DNA of 64,000 nt from Paracidovorax konjaci (GTDB taxonomy: Bacteria; Pseudomonadota; Gammaproteobacteria; Burkholderiales; Burkholderiaceae_C), in the NCBI RefSeq assembly GCF_900112675.1, contig NZ_FOMQ01000001.1:548985-612984 (forward strand), read 5' to 3'. The notes beneath the pieces were generated by a model. That model was not told the DNA's origin, did not search any database, and saw only the letters and a list, made by a program, of their open reading frames with translations. Below, piece after piece: positions 1 through 8,451 of this stretch; position 1 is the stretch's first letter; every line of letters begins with the position of its first letter. The position numbers and the translations under genes are program-made.

Positions 1-1
1 G

Positions 2-1972
2 GCCGAGCAGCGCGGCCTCTCGCGCCACTGGATCGGCCCGATCTTCCTGTTCCTGTCCGTGATGGTCTACGCGGCCATCGGCGTCTACGGCCGCACCACC
101 GACCCCGAGGAATACTACGTGGCGGGCCGGCGCATCCCGCCGTTCTACAACGGCATGGCCGCGGCCGCCGACTGGATGAGCGCGGCGTCGTTCATCAGCC
201 TGTCGGGCGCGCTCTACCTGCAGGGCTTCTCGGGCGGGCCCGGGCAGGCCGGGGGCCTGGCCTACCTGCTGGGCTGGACCGGGGGCTTCTGCCTGGTCGC
301 GCTGCTCATCGCGCCGCACCTGCGCGCGATGAACCTCTACACGATCCCGGAGTTCTTCCAGGTCCGATTCGGCGGGCGCTGGCCGCGGGTGATCGCGGCG
401 CTGGCGGCCGTGCTGTGCTCGTTCACCTACGTGGTGGCGCAGATCTACGGGGTGGGCCTCATCGCCTCGCGGCTCACGGGCGTGCAGTTCGAGATCGGCA
501 TCATGCTCGGCCTGGGCGGCGTGCTGCTGTGCTCGTTCCTGGGCGGCATGCGCGCGATCACCTGGACGCAGGTGGCGCAGTACGTGGTCATCCTGCTCGC
601 GTTCCTGATCCCGGTCTCCTGGCTGGCCTACAAGCAGCTGGGCAATCCGCTCGCGGCGGCGGTCTATGGCGCGCAGCTCGGCAAGATCGCCGCGCTGGAA
701 TCCGAGCTGCTGCAGTCGCCCGCGGAGCGCGAGGTGGTGGATGCCCACGAGCGCCGCGCGCGCGAACTGGAGCAGCGCCTGCAGGACGTGCCCGCGGCGC
801 TGGAGCGCGAGCGCGAGGCCGCCCGCCAGCGCATCCACCGCCTGCGCGAGCAGAACGCGGATGTGGCGCTGATCGTTGCGGCCAGCCGCGAACTGGCGTC
901 GCTGCCGCGCGACGGCGAGGCCGCCCGCGAGCTGTGGACGCGCGAGATGCGCGAGAGCCAGGAGCGCGCGCGCCCGCTCGGCGGCCTGCCGCCGCACGGG
1001 CAGGCCTATGCCGGGGCGCCGGACGGCACGCCCGCGGAGCGGCAGGCCTACGACGAGACACGCCGCAACTTCCTCGCGCTGATGTTCTGCCTCATGGTCG
1101 GCACCGCGGGCCTGCCGCACCTGCTCACGCGCTACTACACCGTGCCCACGCCGGCCGCGGCGCGGGAGTCGGTGGCGTGGTCGCTGTTCTTCATCGCGCT
1201 GCTCTACCTGAGCGCGCCCGCGCTGGCGGTGCTGGTGAAGTTCGAGGTGCTGCAGAACCTCGTGGGCAGCCATTTCGATGCCCTGCCCAACTGGATCGGG
1301 CAATGGTCGCGCGTGGACCCGGCGCTGCTGTCGGTGCAGGACGTCAACGGCGATGGCATCGTGCAGTTCGGCGAGATCCGCTTCGGGGCCGATCTCATCA
1401 TGCTCGCCACCCCCGAGCTGGGCGGGCTGCCGTACGTGGTGTCCGGGCTGGTGGCGGCCGGCGGGCTGGCGGCCGCGCTGTCCACCGCGGACGGTCTGCT
1501 GCTCACCATCAGCAACGCGCTGGTGCGCGACCTCTACCTGCACGGGCGCCGCGGGCCGGCCTCGCCCGAGCAGCGCGTGATCCTCACCAAGTTCGCGCTG
1601 CTCGCGGTGGCACTGCTGGCCGCCTTCGTGGCGGCGCTCAAGCGCTCGGAAATCCTGCCCATGGTGTCGGCCTCGTTCTCGATCGCGGCCTCGGCCTTCG
1701 TGCCCGCGATGGTGCTGGGCATCTTCTGGCGCGGCGCGACGCGGCAGGGGGCGGTGGCCGGCATGCTCTGCGGGCTGGGCATCGCGGTGTACTACCTTGC
1801 CGCACCCACCGAGGCGGCGCGCGCGCTCGCGCCCGCGTGGCTGCTGCCGGAGGCGCCGTGGTTCGGCATCGACCCGGTATCGGCTGGCGTGTTCGGCGTG
1901 CCGGCGGGCCTGCTCGCGACCTGGCTGGTGAGCCTGGCGACGCGGCCGCCCCGGGGTTGCCACCACGGTTGA
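2..1972 (+). CDS. Sodium:solute symporter, VC_2705-like subfamily (5' end missing)
   Basis: Secondary transporter of the SSS/ActP type, expected to import a small organic acid with Na+ across the inner membrane. The frame is open to the left edge, so the N-terminus is cut off. Visible are the family pieces RTTDPEEYYVAGR and NGMAAAADWMSAASFI and many hydrophobic helices. Between two membrane parts (about nt 670-1060) sits a charged, coiled-coil-like insert rich in Glu, Arg and Ala. A loop at nt 1340-1375 reads DVNGDGIVQFGE, which fits an EF-hand calcium loop. From memory, such inserts occur in the VC_2705 subfamily rather than in classical ActP. A small DUF4212-type partner gene would be expected just upstream, outside the window. 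The substrate cannot be told from sequence. Confidence 0.88.
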   Translation, partial: AEQRGLSRHWIGPIFLFLSVMVYAAIGVYGRTTDPEEYYVAGRRIPPFYNGMAAAADWMSAASFISLSGALYLQGFSGGPGQAGGLAYLLGWTGGFCLVALLIAPHLRAMNLYTIPEFFQVRFGGRWPRVIAALAAVLCSFTYVVAQIYGVGLIASRLTGVQFEIGIMLGLGGVLLCSFLGGMRAITWTQVAQYVVILLAFLIPVSWLAYKQLGNPLAAAVYGAQLGKIAALESELLQSPAEREVVDAHERRARELEQRLQDVPAALEREREAARQRIHRLREQNADVALIVAASRELASLPRDGEAARELWTREMRESQERARPLGGLPPHGQAYAGAPDGTPAERQAYDETRRNFLALMFCLMVGTAGLPHLLTRYYTVPTPAAARESVAWSLFFIALLYLSAPALAVLVKFEVLQNLVGSHFDALPNWIGQWSRVDPALLSVQDVNGDGIVQFGEIRFGADLIMLATPELGGLPYVVSGLVAAGGLAAALSTADGLLLTISNALVRDLYLHGRRGPASPEQRVILTKFALLAVALLAAFVAALKRSEILPMVSASFSIAASAFVPAMVLGIFWRGATRQGAVAGMLCGLGIAVYYLAAPTEAARALAPAWLLPEAPWFGIDPVSAGVFGVPAGLLATWLVSLATRPPRGCHHG

Positions 1973-2100
1973 GTCGGTCGGCGGTGGCAGGGGGCCACGG
2001 CCGCGTATGGACAGAAACCCGGATTCACAAACAGCGGGGCCCATGCGACCCTGGCCCGCACCCCGCCGCCTCTGCGGCTTCCCGTGTTCCGAGGTCCACC

Positions 2101-2574
2101 GTGCTCCTAGTCAAAACCACCGCAGGCCAGATGGCCCTCAAAGACCGGCACGGCGGCCTCACGTCACGGCAGCGCTCGGCTTTCATCCTCTTCGATGGCC
2201 AGCGCACGGTGGTGCAGGTGCTCGCGGCCACGGCCGCCATGGGCATCTCGATGGACGACGTGCAGGCCATGCTCGACCAGGGCCTGCTGGAGTCCGCCGA
2301 CGGCAAGCCCGCGGTGCTGAAGGCGGCCGCGCCCGCGGCCGGCAAGGCGGCGGAAGCCGCCCCCGGGGTGGCCCCGGCGCTGGCGGACCGCTACCAGAGC
2401 GCCTACCGCGTGGCGACCGAACTCACATCCGCCGCCGGCCTGCGCGGCTTCCGCCTGAACCTGGCCGTGGAGGGCGCGCGCAACATGGAAGAACTCGCCG
2501 CGCTGGCGCCGAAGATCCGCGAACTGGTGGGGGACGAGAAGTACCGGCGCCTGCAGGACGCGCTTTTCGGCTGA
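2101..2574 (+). CDS. Conserved hypothetical protein, 157 aa
   Basis: Soluble protein with no signal peptide or membrane segment. The GTG start at 2101 is chosen because a GAGG lies about 8 nt upstream; an in-frame ATG lies at 2131. The N-terminal half (ALKDRHGGLTSRQRSAFILF, followed by a helix-rich stretch) looks like a small helical or winged-helix domain. An Ala/Pro-rich linker joins it to a C-terminal helical part ending LVGDEKYRRLQDALFG. It follows the symporter by about 130 nt on the same strand. I remember similar uncharacterised proteins in Burkholderiales, but no function can be assigned. Confidence 0.7.
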   Translation: MLLVKTTAGQMALKDRHGGLTSRQRSAFILFDGQRTVVQVLAATAAMGISMDDVQAMLDQGLLESADGKPAVLKAAAPAAGKAAEAAPGVAPALADRYQSAYRVATELTSAAGLRGFRLNLAVEGARNMEELAALAPKIRELVGDEKYRRLQDALFG

Positions 2575-2619
2575 ACGCCGGGGCGGTTCCACGGCGCCCG
2601 CCCGGAGCGGGAGGCCGCG

Positions 2620-2687
2620 TCCTCCAGCCCTCCCGCGCGGGCCTGGAGGAGACGCCTCGGCAGCCGCCCGGAAGCGGCGCCCGAGGC
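2620..2687. terminator. Paired GC-rich hairpins between convergent genes
   Basis: Two inverted repeats lie between the stops of the 2101 gene and the TIGR03118 gene: TCCTCCAG at 2620 with CTGGAGGA at 2643, and GCCTCGG at 2654 with CCGAGGC at 2681. There is no T-tract, so terminator function for either strand is only a guess from the convergent position. Confidence 0.35.
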
Positions 2688-2700
2688 GATCCTGGGAGGG

Positions 2701-3783
2701 TCAGTTCTGCAGGTCCACGCGGCCGTAGGCGCCGTTCAGGCCCTGGTTGGGGCCGGCAACGTAGAACAGCGTGTTGAGCGGCTGCTGGTTCAGGCCGTTG
2801 CCGAATGCGATGCCGCGCACGCCGTTCGCCTTCAGCACCGTGCCGTCGCGCTGCGCCAGCGCACCGGTCCAGCGGCCGGTGGCGGGGTCGAAGGCGTTGA
2901 TGGTGCCGTCGCCCTCGTTGGCGATCAACAACTGGTTGCTGGCGCCGCCAAAGTTTGCGGGCGCCTGGGCCACGCCCCAGGGCGCGTTGAGCGGCGCGCC
3001 GGCCGGCAGCAGGCGCTGGGCCAGCGTGCCGTCGGTGTTGAAGATGTTCACCGCGCCCAGGCCGTTGCCGGCCACGGCATTGCGGCGGTTGGCATCCTGG
3101 CGCGCATAGGTCACGACGATGCGCGAGCCGATGGCCTGGATGCCGTAGGGCGCGAAGTCGTCGGGCAGTTGCGCATCGGAGAAGTTGCCGGCCAGCTGCA
3201 CCTTGCGGAAGGTGCTGTCGAACACGTCCACCTTGCGGTTGCGGAAGTCGGTGGCATAGAGGCGGTCCGCGCCGCCGCTGGAGGCGATCGCCAGGCCCTT
3301 GTAGACCGCGCCGCCCGTGCCGTCGCTGTAGGTGACGATGGCATTGTTCAGGTCGGCCGCGGGGCTCCAGCCGGCGATGCTGCCGTCTTCGCTGGAGAAG
3401 ATGAAGCGGCTCGGGCCGGTCACGCCGCCCTTGGTGACCTGGAAGCCGCTGCCGCCGCTGAACACGATGCCGGTCGGATTGGCGGGCGCGCTGCCCGAGG
3501 GCGGCACGGTGACCACCAGCGTCTGCGGCACGCCGTTGCCGTCATATAGCGTGGACCGCTGGGTCCCGGTGGCCGTCACCCACACGAAGCCCTGCGGATT
3601 GAAGGCGATGCCCCAGCCGTTCTTCAGGTTGCTGTCGGTCTGGGTGGAGGGGATGCTGCCGTCGGACACCACGGCACGCGCGGTGAAGGCGGTCGCGGTC
3701 GGGGCGGGGTCGCTGCCACCGCAACCGGCGAGGAATAGGGTGGCTGCGGGGACCAGGCCCAGCAGGATGTTGGAAAGTTTCAC
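2701..3783 (-). CDS. TIGR03118 family lipoprotein (beta-propeller-like)
   Basis: Predicted outer-surface or periplasmic lipoprotein of 360 aa. The GTG start at 3783 is chosen because TGGAG lies about 10 nt upstream and because it gives a clean lipoprotein signal: a hydrophobic stretch ending LFLAGC, with the lipid-bearing Cys at residue 21. Upstream in-frame codons would bury this signal. The body holds repeated blade-like units (NGWGIAFNPQGFVWV, YKGLAIASS, LYATDFRNRKVDVFD, LLIANEGDGTINAFDPATG), typical of the TIGR03118 family of NHL/SMP-30-like propellers. The family has no agreed function. Confidence 0.85.
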   Translation of the reverse strand: MKLSNILLGLVPAATLFLAGCGGSDPAPTATAFTARAVVSDGSIPSTQTDSNLKNGWGIAFNPQGFVWVTATGTQRSTLYDGNGVPQTLVVTVPPSGSAPANPTGIVFSGGSGFQVTKGGVTGPSRFIFSSEDGSIAGWSPAADLNNAIVTYSDGTGGAVYKGLAIASSGGADRLYATDFRNRKVDVFDSTFRKVQLAGNFSDAQLPDDFAPYGIQAIGSRIVVTYARQDANRRNAVAGNGLGAVNIFNTDGTLAQRLLPAGAPLNAPWGVAQAPANFGGASNQLLIANEGDGTINAFDPATGRWTGALAQRDGTVLKANGVRGIAFGNGLNQQPLNTLFYVAGPNQGLNGAYGRVDLQN

Positions 3784-3935
3784 GAGGACTCCACTGGATA
3801 GCGGCAGGATGTTCTGCGCGGGTGGGTGCCCGGTGGTGCGTGAAAGGTTGCCGAGGTGCGGAAAGTACGGCGGGCTGCCGCCGCGGTTTTGCCGAACCAC
3901 GGCGCGGCGGAGCCTGCCGGGCGGTGGGCCGCGGC

Positions 3936-3970
3936 GGGAGGAAAAAAGGAGGGGGAGGGGAAGGAGGAGG
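3936..3970 (+). repeat. 35-nt uninterrupted purine tract
   Basis: Every base on the + strand from 3936 to 3970 is A or G, with several G-runs (GGGGG, GGGG, GG). It lies upstream of the TIGR03118 lipoprotein gene, so its pyrimidine strand is that gene's coding strand. It could form triplex or quadruplex DNA. No gene is seen in 3784-4066 apart from this. Confidence 0.6.
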
Positions 3971-4066
3971 CTGCGCGCTCCGGGCGGTGCCGCAGGCGCA
4001 GCGAAGGCGGGCGGGGCCCGGCGGCAGGCGCGGGCCATGCCGCGCCGCCGCGTCGCCCGCCGGGGA

Positions 4067-4426
4067 TCAGCTGCCGACGGCGAGCAGTTCGACGTCGAAC
4101 TTCAACGTGGCGTTGGGGGGGATCACGCCGCCCGCGCCGCGTGCGCCGTAGCCCAGGCCGGCGGGGATGATCAGCGTGCGCTGGCCACCGATCTTCATGC
4201 CCTGCACGCCTTCGTCCCAGCCCTTGATGACCATGCCGGCGCCCAGGTGGAATTCGAAGGGGTCGTTGCGGTCGCGGCTGGAATCGAACTTGGCGCCTTG
4301 CTGGCCGTCGTTGTAGAGCCAGCCCGTGTAGTGCACGCGCACCGGCTGGCCGCGCGTGGCCTCGGTGCCTTCGCCCACGGTGGTGTCTTCGTACTGCAGG
4401 CCGGACGGGGTGGTGGTGAATGCCAT
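4067..4426 (-). CDS. FKBP-type peptidyl-prolyl cis-trans isomerase
   Basis: Single-domain FKBP of 119 aa, with no signal peptide and so cytoplasmic. It catalyses proline isomerisation during protein folding. Family signatures are visible: VRVHYTGWLYNDG, FDSSRDRNDPFEF, GMVIKGWDEGVQGMKIG, RTLIIPAGLGYG and the C-terminal NATLKFDVELLAV. The ATG at 4426 is preceded by AAGGAG. The length is normal for the minimal FkpA/FKBP12-like form. The HxlR regulator lies upstream on the same strand, separated by a 44-nt repeat copy. Confidence 0.95.
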   Translation of the reverse strand: MAFTTTPSGLQYEDTTVGEGTEATRGQPVRVHYTGWLYNDGQQGAKFDSSRDRNDPFEFHLGAGMVIKGWDEGVQGMKIGGQRTLIIPAGLGYGARGAGGVIPPNATLKFDVELLAVGS

Positions 4427-4444
4427 CGCGAAACTCCTTGGTTT

Positions 4445-4488
4445 GCTATTGAAATGATAGCTGCATGGCCAATGGATATGGCGGCATG
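4445..4488 (+). repeat. 44-nt dispersed repeat, copy A
   Basis: Structure GCTAT-N7-ATAGC-N9-AATGGAT-N2-GGCGGCATG. Spacing is identical to copies B (11284) and C (31810). It lies between the FKBP start and the HxlR stop. The two five-base arms can pair. Confidence 0.75.
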
Positions 4489-4566
4489 AGCCCTGAATGG
4501 ACCGAACCCGCGCAGGGCGCGGGTCGGCGGGGTGGCAGCAGGTGCCGGGAGACGGAGGCGGGGCCC

Positions 4567-4893
4567 TCAGGGCTTGGCGGGCGCCGCGGCCTTGGCGGTG
4601 CGGGCCGCGACCCAGCGCGTGGCGAAGGCCTGCACGTCGCTCAGCCGCTTGAGCAGGTCCACGCCGGACGGGGTGACCGTGTAGCCCTCGGTGCCGTGGT
4701 CGAGCAGGCCGGCCTCGCGCAGTTCCTTGATCCGGGTGTTGAGGGTGTTGGGGGTGATGCCGCCCACGCTGTCCTGCAGCAGGCGGAAGGTCTGGGGATG
4801 GCCATCGCGCAAGGCCCAGAGCACGCGCAGCGCATAGCGGCATTCGAGCTTCTCGAACAGCTGGTTGATGGCGGCGTTTTCCTTGGAGCTCAT
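4567..4893 (-). CDS. HxlR family winged-helix transcriptional regulator
   Basis: DNA-binding protein of 108 aa. The pattern RYALRVLWALRDG, then FRLLQDSVGGITPNTLNTRIKELREAGLL, then YTVTPSGVDLL is the HxlR/MarR-like winged helix (helix-turn-helix about residues 30-70, wing about 70-85). No Cys is available for redox sensing. It could regulate itself or the FKBP gene downstream. Repeat copies A and D lie on either side of it. The start at 4893 is preceded by AAGGAG (reverse strand) about 7 nt away. Confidence 0.88.
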   Translation of the reverse strand: MSSKENAAINQLFEKLECRYALRVLWALRDGHPQTFRLLQDSVGGITPNTLNTRIKELREAGLLDHGTEGYTVTPSGVDLLKRLSDVQAFATRWVAARTAKAAAPAKP

Positions 4894-4980
4894 GGAATCT
4901 TCTCCTTGCTCGGTAGAGAGAGACGGCGTCGGGGCGGGGGGTGCCCGAGACGCCGCGGAATATAGCTTGGAAATGGCTTT

Positions 4981-5024
4981 GCTACAAGTTTAATAGCTCC
5001 AGAGTTATATCCGGCCGGCGCCTC
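4981..5024 (+). repeat. 44-nt dispersed repeat, decayed copy D
   Basis: Starts GCTAC-N7-ATAGC with the same 7-nt spacer as the other copies, but the right part (ATATCCGGCCGGC) only loosely matches AATGRATCCGGCGGCATG. It lies upstream of the HxlR gene. Confidence 0.45.
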
Positions 5025-5034
5025 GCGCAAAAAC

Positions 5035-6000
5035 TCAGGTGTTACCGGGTTGTTGCACTCCTGCCACGGAGCCTGCCTTGCCCGCGGCCGCCGGCCCTGC
5101 GCCGCCGCCGCGGGCCGCCAGGTAGTCGGCCAGCAGTGCCGCGGCGGCGGGCAGGGCTTCGCCCGCGCGCGAGCAGATCGCGAAGCGCCGGCGGGCCCAC
5201 GGGTCGCTGAGCGGCACCACGCGCACGCCGCTCACGGCGGCGAACGGCTCGGCCACCTCGCGCGGCACCACGCTGATGGCCAGGTTGGCGCGCACCACGC
5301 GCAGCGCGGCATCGAAGTTGGAGACGAAGACGCGGTGCAGCAGCGTCCGGCCTTCCAGCGCCGCCGCGCGCGCGAGCAGCACCTGCACGGCGCTCAGGGC
5401 CGGCATGCTGACGAACTCGTGGCCCAGCACGTCGGCAAAACGCACGGCGCCGCAGGCCGCCACCGGGTGGGAGGGGTGCGCCGCGATGGCGAGGTGGTCG
5501 CTGCGGTAGCCGCGCGTGTCCAGCCCCTGCAGATCGGCCGCGTCCCAGCAGATGCCGAGGGACGCGCTGCCTTCGCGCACGCCGCGCACGACCTCGGGGC
5601 TCACGCGTTCTTCCATGCTCACCTGGATGTCGCGGTGGGCCGGGTCCTGCAGGAAGGCGGCCACGTCGTCGGCCAGCGATTCCGCCATGACCGAGGCGGT
5701 GACCAGCATGCGCACGTGGCCGCGCACGCCGGTGGCGTAGCCGGCCATGTCGCGCTCGATGCGGCCCACGGCGGCGAGCATCTCGCGCGCGTGCTCCAGC
5801 AGCGTCTCGCCGGCCGGCGTGGGTGCCACGCCGTGGCGCTTGCGCACCAGCAGCCGCGTGCCCACGGTGTCTTCGAGCTGCGCCAGGCGCTTGCTCACCG
5901 CCGAGCCCACGATGGATTCGCGTTCGGCCGCGCGGGCGATGTTGCGCTGTTCGCAGACGGTGACGAACAGGCGCAGGGTCTGCAGATCAAGGGGGCGCAT
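5035..6000 (-). CDS. LysR family transcriptional regulator
   Basis: 321 aa. The N-terminal helix-turn-helix is clear: LQTLRLFVTVCEQRNIARAA, then GSAVSKRLAQLEDTVGTRLL and TPAGETLLEHAREML (residues 5-75). The rest fits a periplasmic-binding-like effector domain. It is transcribed divergently from the lyase/CoA-transferase/Bug receptor module that starts 125 nt away, so it very probably controls that module in response to its substrate or an acyl-CoA intermediate. The effector is unknown. The C-terminal 25 residues are low-complexity Ala/Gly. Confidence 0.93.
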   Translation of the reverse strand: MRPLDLQTLRLFVTVCEQRNIARAAERESIVGSAVSKRLAQLEDTVGTRLLVRKRHGVAPTPAGETLLEHAREMLAAVGRIERDMAGYATGVRGHVRMLVTASVMAESLADDVAAFLQDPAHRDIQVSMEERVSPEVVRGVREGSASLGICWDAADLQGLDTRGYRSDHLAIAAHPSHPVAACGAVRFADVLGHEFVSMPALSAVQVLLARAAALEGRTLLHRVFVSNFDAALRVVRANLAISVVPREVAEPFAAVSGVRVVPLSDPWARRRFAICSRAGEALPAAAALLADYLAARGGGAGPAAAGKAGSVAGVQQPGNT

Positions 6001-6124
6001 GGGTTCGAGGTGTTCCTGAACGGAAACTTTGGGCTTCCGAAATTGAGATCGTGAAGTGTGTGGGAATTCCTAGAATCCTCCCACCATCGCTTTCCCCCGG
6101 ATGGCAACGAGGAGACGCCGCCCC
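6001..6124. promoter_or_regulatory. Divergent promoter region of the lyase/CoA-transferase module
   Basis: Lies between the divergent LysR and lyase starts. A TAGAAT at 6071-6076 is a candidate -10 for the + strand. GGAA-N9-TTCC at 6022-6038 is a possible regulator half-site pair. No good -35 is visible, as expected for an activator-dependent promoter. Confidence 0.4.
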
Positions 6125-7093
6125 ATGATTTCCCATCCTCTCGAGACCCGGCCCGCGGCCCTGGTGCGCGAAGTCGGCCTGCGCGACGGCCTGCAGAGCA
6201 TCGCGACGGTGGTGCCCACCGCGCACAAGATCGCCTGGATCGCTGCGGCCCACGCCGCGGGCCAGCGCGAGATCGAGGTCGGCTCCTTCGTGCCCGCGCG
6301 GCTGCTGCCGCAACTGGCCGACACGGCCGAGGTGCTGGCGTATGCGCTCACGCTGCCGGGGCTGGTGGCCTCGGTGCTGGTGCCCAACCTGCGTGGTGCC
6401 GAACGCGCGATCGAATGCGGCGCCCACCTGATGGTGGTACCGCTCTCGGCCAGCCACGCGCACAGCCTGGCCAACCTGCGCAAGACGCCCGACGAGGTGG
6501 TGGCCGAGGTGGCGCGCATCCGCGCCGCGCGCGATGCCGCCGGCAGCCGCACGCTGATCGAAGGCGGGGTGGGCACGGCCTTCGGCTGCACCCTGCAGGG
6601 CGATGTGGCCGAAAGCGAAGTGCTGCGCCTGATGCAGGCGCTGCTCGATGCCGGTGCCGACCGCGTGAGCCTGGCCGACACCGTCGGCTATGCCGATCCG
6701 CACGGCGTGGAGCGGCTCTTCGGCAAGGCCCGCGCGCTGGTGGGCGACCGGCTGGCCTGCGCGCATTTCCACGACACGCGCGGCATGGGCCTGGCGAATG
6801 CCTACGCGGCCTGGCAGACGGGCGTGACGCGCTTCGACGCCAGCCTGGCCGGCATCGGCGGCTGCCCGCACGCGCCCGGCGCGAGCGGCAACGCGGCCAC
6901 CGAAGACCTCGCCTTCATGCTGGAACGCATGGGCGTGGACACGGGCTTGCATCTCCCGGCCCTGCTGGCGCTGCGCGAGCGCGTGCAGGGCTGGCTCGCG
7001 GGCGAGACCCTGCATGGGACACTCTGGCGCGCCGGCCTGCCCCGGGGCGGCCTGGTGCCGCAGTCGCCCGTGCCCGTACCGGCCCTGGCCTGA
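6125..7093 (+). CDS. Hydroxymethylglutaryl-CoA lyase family protein
   Basis: 322-aa TIM-barrel lyase of the HMG-CoA lyase-like family, which splits a 3-hydroxy-acyl-CoA to acetyl-CoA plus a keto acid. Key residues are visible: R20-D21 in EVGLRDGLQS, H214 and H216 in AHFHDTRGMGLAN (metal ligands), and the mobile-loop C247 in GIGGCPHAPGASGN. The ATG at 6125 is preferred over one at 6101 because GAGGAG lies about 10 nt before it. With the CoA transferase and Bug receptor downstream it forms an uptake-activation-cleavage module. HMG-CoA or citramalyl-CoA are the likely substrates. Confidence 0.88.
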   Translation: MISHPLETRPAALVREVGLRDGLQSIATVVPTAHKIAWIAAAHAAGQREIEVGSFVPARLLPQLADTAEVLAYALTLPGLVASVLVPNLRGAERAIECGAHLMVVPLSASHAHSLANLRKTPDEVVAEVARIRAARDAAGSRTLIEGGVGTAFGCTLQGDVAESEVLRLMQALLDAGADRVSLADTVGYADPHGVERLFGKARALVGDRLACAHFHDTRGMGLANAYAAWQTGVTRFDASLAGIGGCPHAPGASGNAATEDLAFMLERMGVDTGLHLPALLALRERVQGWLAGETLHGTLWRAGLPRGGLVPQSPVPVPALA

Positions 7094-7156
7094 ACGCCGG
7101 GCCAGTGCCGGTCCTGCCCCGCTTTCGATTCCTCCCATCTGCCTTCCGACCGCTCC

Positions 7157-8380
7157 ATGACGATTCCGACCGCTCCCTCCGCGCCTCCCGACGACCGCTC
7201 CCTGCCGCTGGCGGGCCTGCGCGTGGTGGAGTTCACCCACATGGTCATGGGCCCTACCTGCGGCATGGTGCTGGCCGACCTGGGGGCCGAGGTCATCAAG
7301 GTGGAGCCCGTGGACGGCGACCGCACGCGCCACCTGCTGGGCGCGGGCGCGGGCTTCTTCCCGATGTTCAACCGCAACAAGAAGAGCATCGCCATCGACC
7401 TGCGCAGCCCCGAGGGGCTGGAGGTGGCGATCCGCCTGGCCTCGTCCGCCGACGTGGTGGCGCAGAACTTCAAGCCCGGCGTGATGGCGAAGTACGGGCT
7501 CGACTACGCCGCGCTCTCGCGCCTGAACGATCGGCTGGTGTACGTGAACCACACGGGCTTCCTGCCCGGGCCCTACGAGCACCGCACGGCGCTCGACGAG
7601 GTGGTACAGATGATGGGCGGCCTGGCCTACATGACCGGGCGCCCCGGCGATCCGCTGCGCGCGGGCACCAGCGTGAACGACATCATGGGCGGCATGTTCG
7701 GCGCCATCGGGGCGATGGCGGCGCTGATGCAGCGCGCCCGCACGGGCCGCGGCCAGGAGGTCGATTCGGCGCTGTTCGAGAACAACGTGTTCCTCGTGGG
7801 CCAGCACATGATGCAGTACGCCGTGACGGGCCAGCCCGCCGCGCCCATGCCGGACCGCATCTCCTCCTGGGCGGTGTACGACGTCTTCAGCGTGAAGGAC
7901 GGCGGGCAGATCTTCCTCGCGGCCGTGAGCGATGCGCAGTGGCGCACCTTCTGCGGCGCGATGGGCTACGGTGACCTGCTGGCCGACCCGGCCCTCGCCC
8001 TCAACAACGACCGCGTGCGCGCGCGCGCCACGCTGCTGCCCGAGCTGCGCCGGCGCCTGGCGGAGCACACGGCCGAAGCGCTGGCCGCCGTCTTCGAGCG
8101 CCACGGCCTGCCGTTCGCGCCCATCCTGCGGCCCGAACAGCTCTTCGACGACCCGCACCTGAACGCCACCGGCGGCCTGGCCGAGATCACGCTGCCCGAC
8201 GGCGAGCGCGCGGGCGAGCGCGCGCGCGTCACCCTCATGCCGCTGCGCCTGGACGGCGAGCGCCTGCCCGTGCGCACCGATCCGCCGCGCCTGGGCGAGC
8301 ACACGCGCGAACTGCTCGCGGGCCTGGGCTACGCGCCCGGTGCCATCGATGCGCTGCGGGAGGCCCGCGCCGTGGCCTGA
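7157..8380 (+). CDS. CaiB/BaiF family (class III) CoA transferase
   Basis: 407 aa. Transfers CoA between carboxylic acids, here probably to activate the acid that the upstream lyase then cleaves. Family features include LAGLRVVEFTHMVMGPTCG near the N-terminus, DLGAEVIKVEP, NRNKKSIAIDL and GRGQEVDSALFEN. In the last, D203 aligns with the conserved Asp that forms the acyl-enzyme anhydride in this family. Length is normal. It follows the lyase by 63 nt and precedes the Bug receptor by 71 nt on the same strand, so an operon is likely. Confidence 0.92.
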   Translation: MTIPTAPSAPPDDRSLPLAGLRVVEFTHMVMGPTCGMVLADLGAEVIKVEPVDGDRTRHLLGAGAGFFPMFNRNKKSIAIDLRSPEGLEVAIRLASSADVVAQNFKPGVMAKYGLDYAALSRLNDRLVYVNHTGFLPGPYEHRTALDEVVQMMGGLAYMTGRPGDPLRAGTSVNDIMGGMFGAIGAMAALMQRARTGRGQEVDSALFENNVFLVGQHMMQYAVTGQPAAPMPDRISSWAVYDVFSVKDGGQIFLAAVSDAQWRTFCGAMGYGDLLADPALALNNDRVRARATLLPELRRRLAEHTAEALAAVFERHGLPFAPILRPEQLFDDPHLNATGGLAEITLPDGERAGERARVTLMPLRLDGERLPVRTDPPRLGEHTRELLAGLGYAPGAIDALREARAVA

Positions 8381-8451
8381 CCTACCGCCTTTGCCCCGGG
8401 CCTTTCACCGAACGCGGCGCAGTCCGCGCGGCCCACCACAACGATGGAGAC

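Noticed and set aside
415..2100. Long + strand frame running from inside the symporter into the 2101 gene
   Set aside because: The part before 2101 is Arg/Ala/Gly-rich shadow of the symporter; only the segment from GTG 2101 has protein-like composition and a ribosome site.
3784..4038. N-terminal extension of the TIGR03118 lipoprotein
   Set aside because: The extension is Arg/Pro-rich, contains the polypyrimidine tract, and would destroy the lipoprotein signal that begins at GTG 3783.
5987..8302. Very long minus-strand open frame (771 codons) opposite the lyase and CoA transferase genes
   Set aside because: Rich in His, Arg, Gln and Gly without any family motif; it is the antisense shadow of two well-supported genes in GC-rich DNA.
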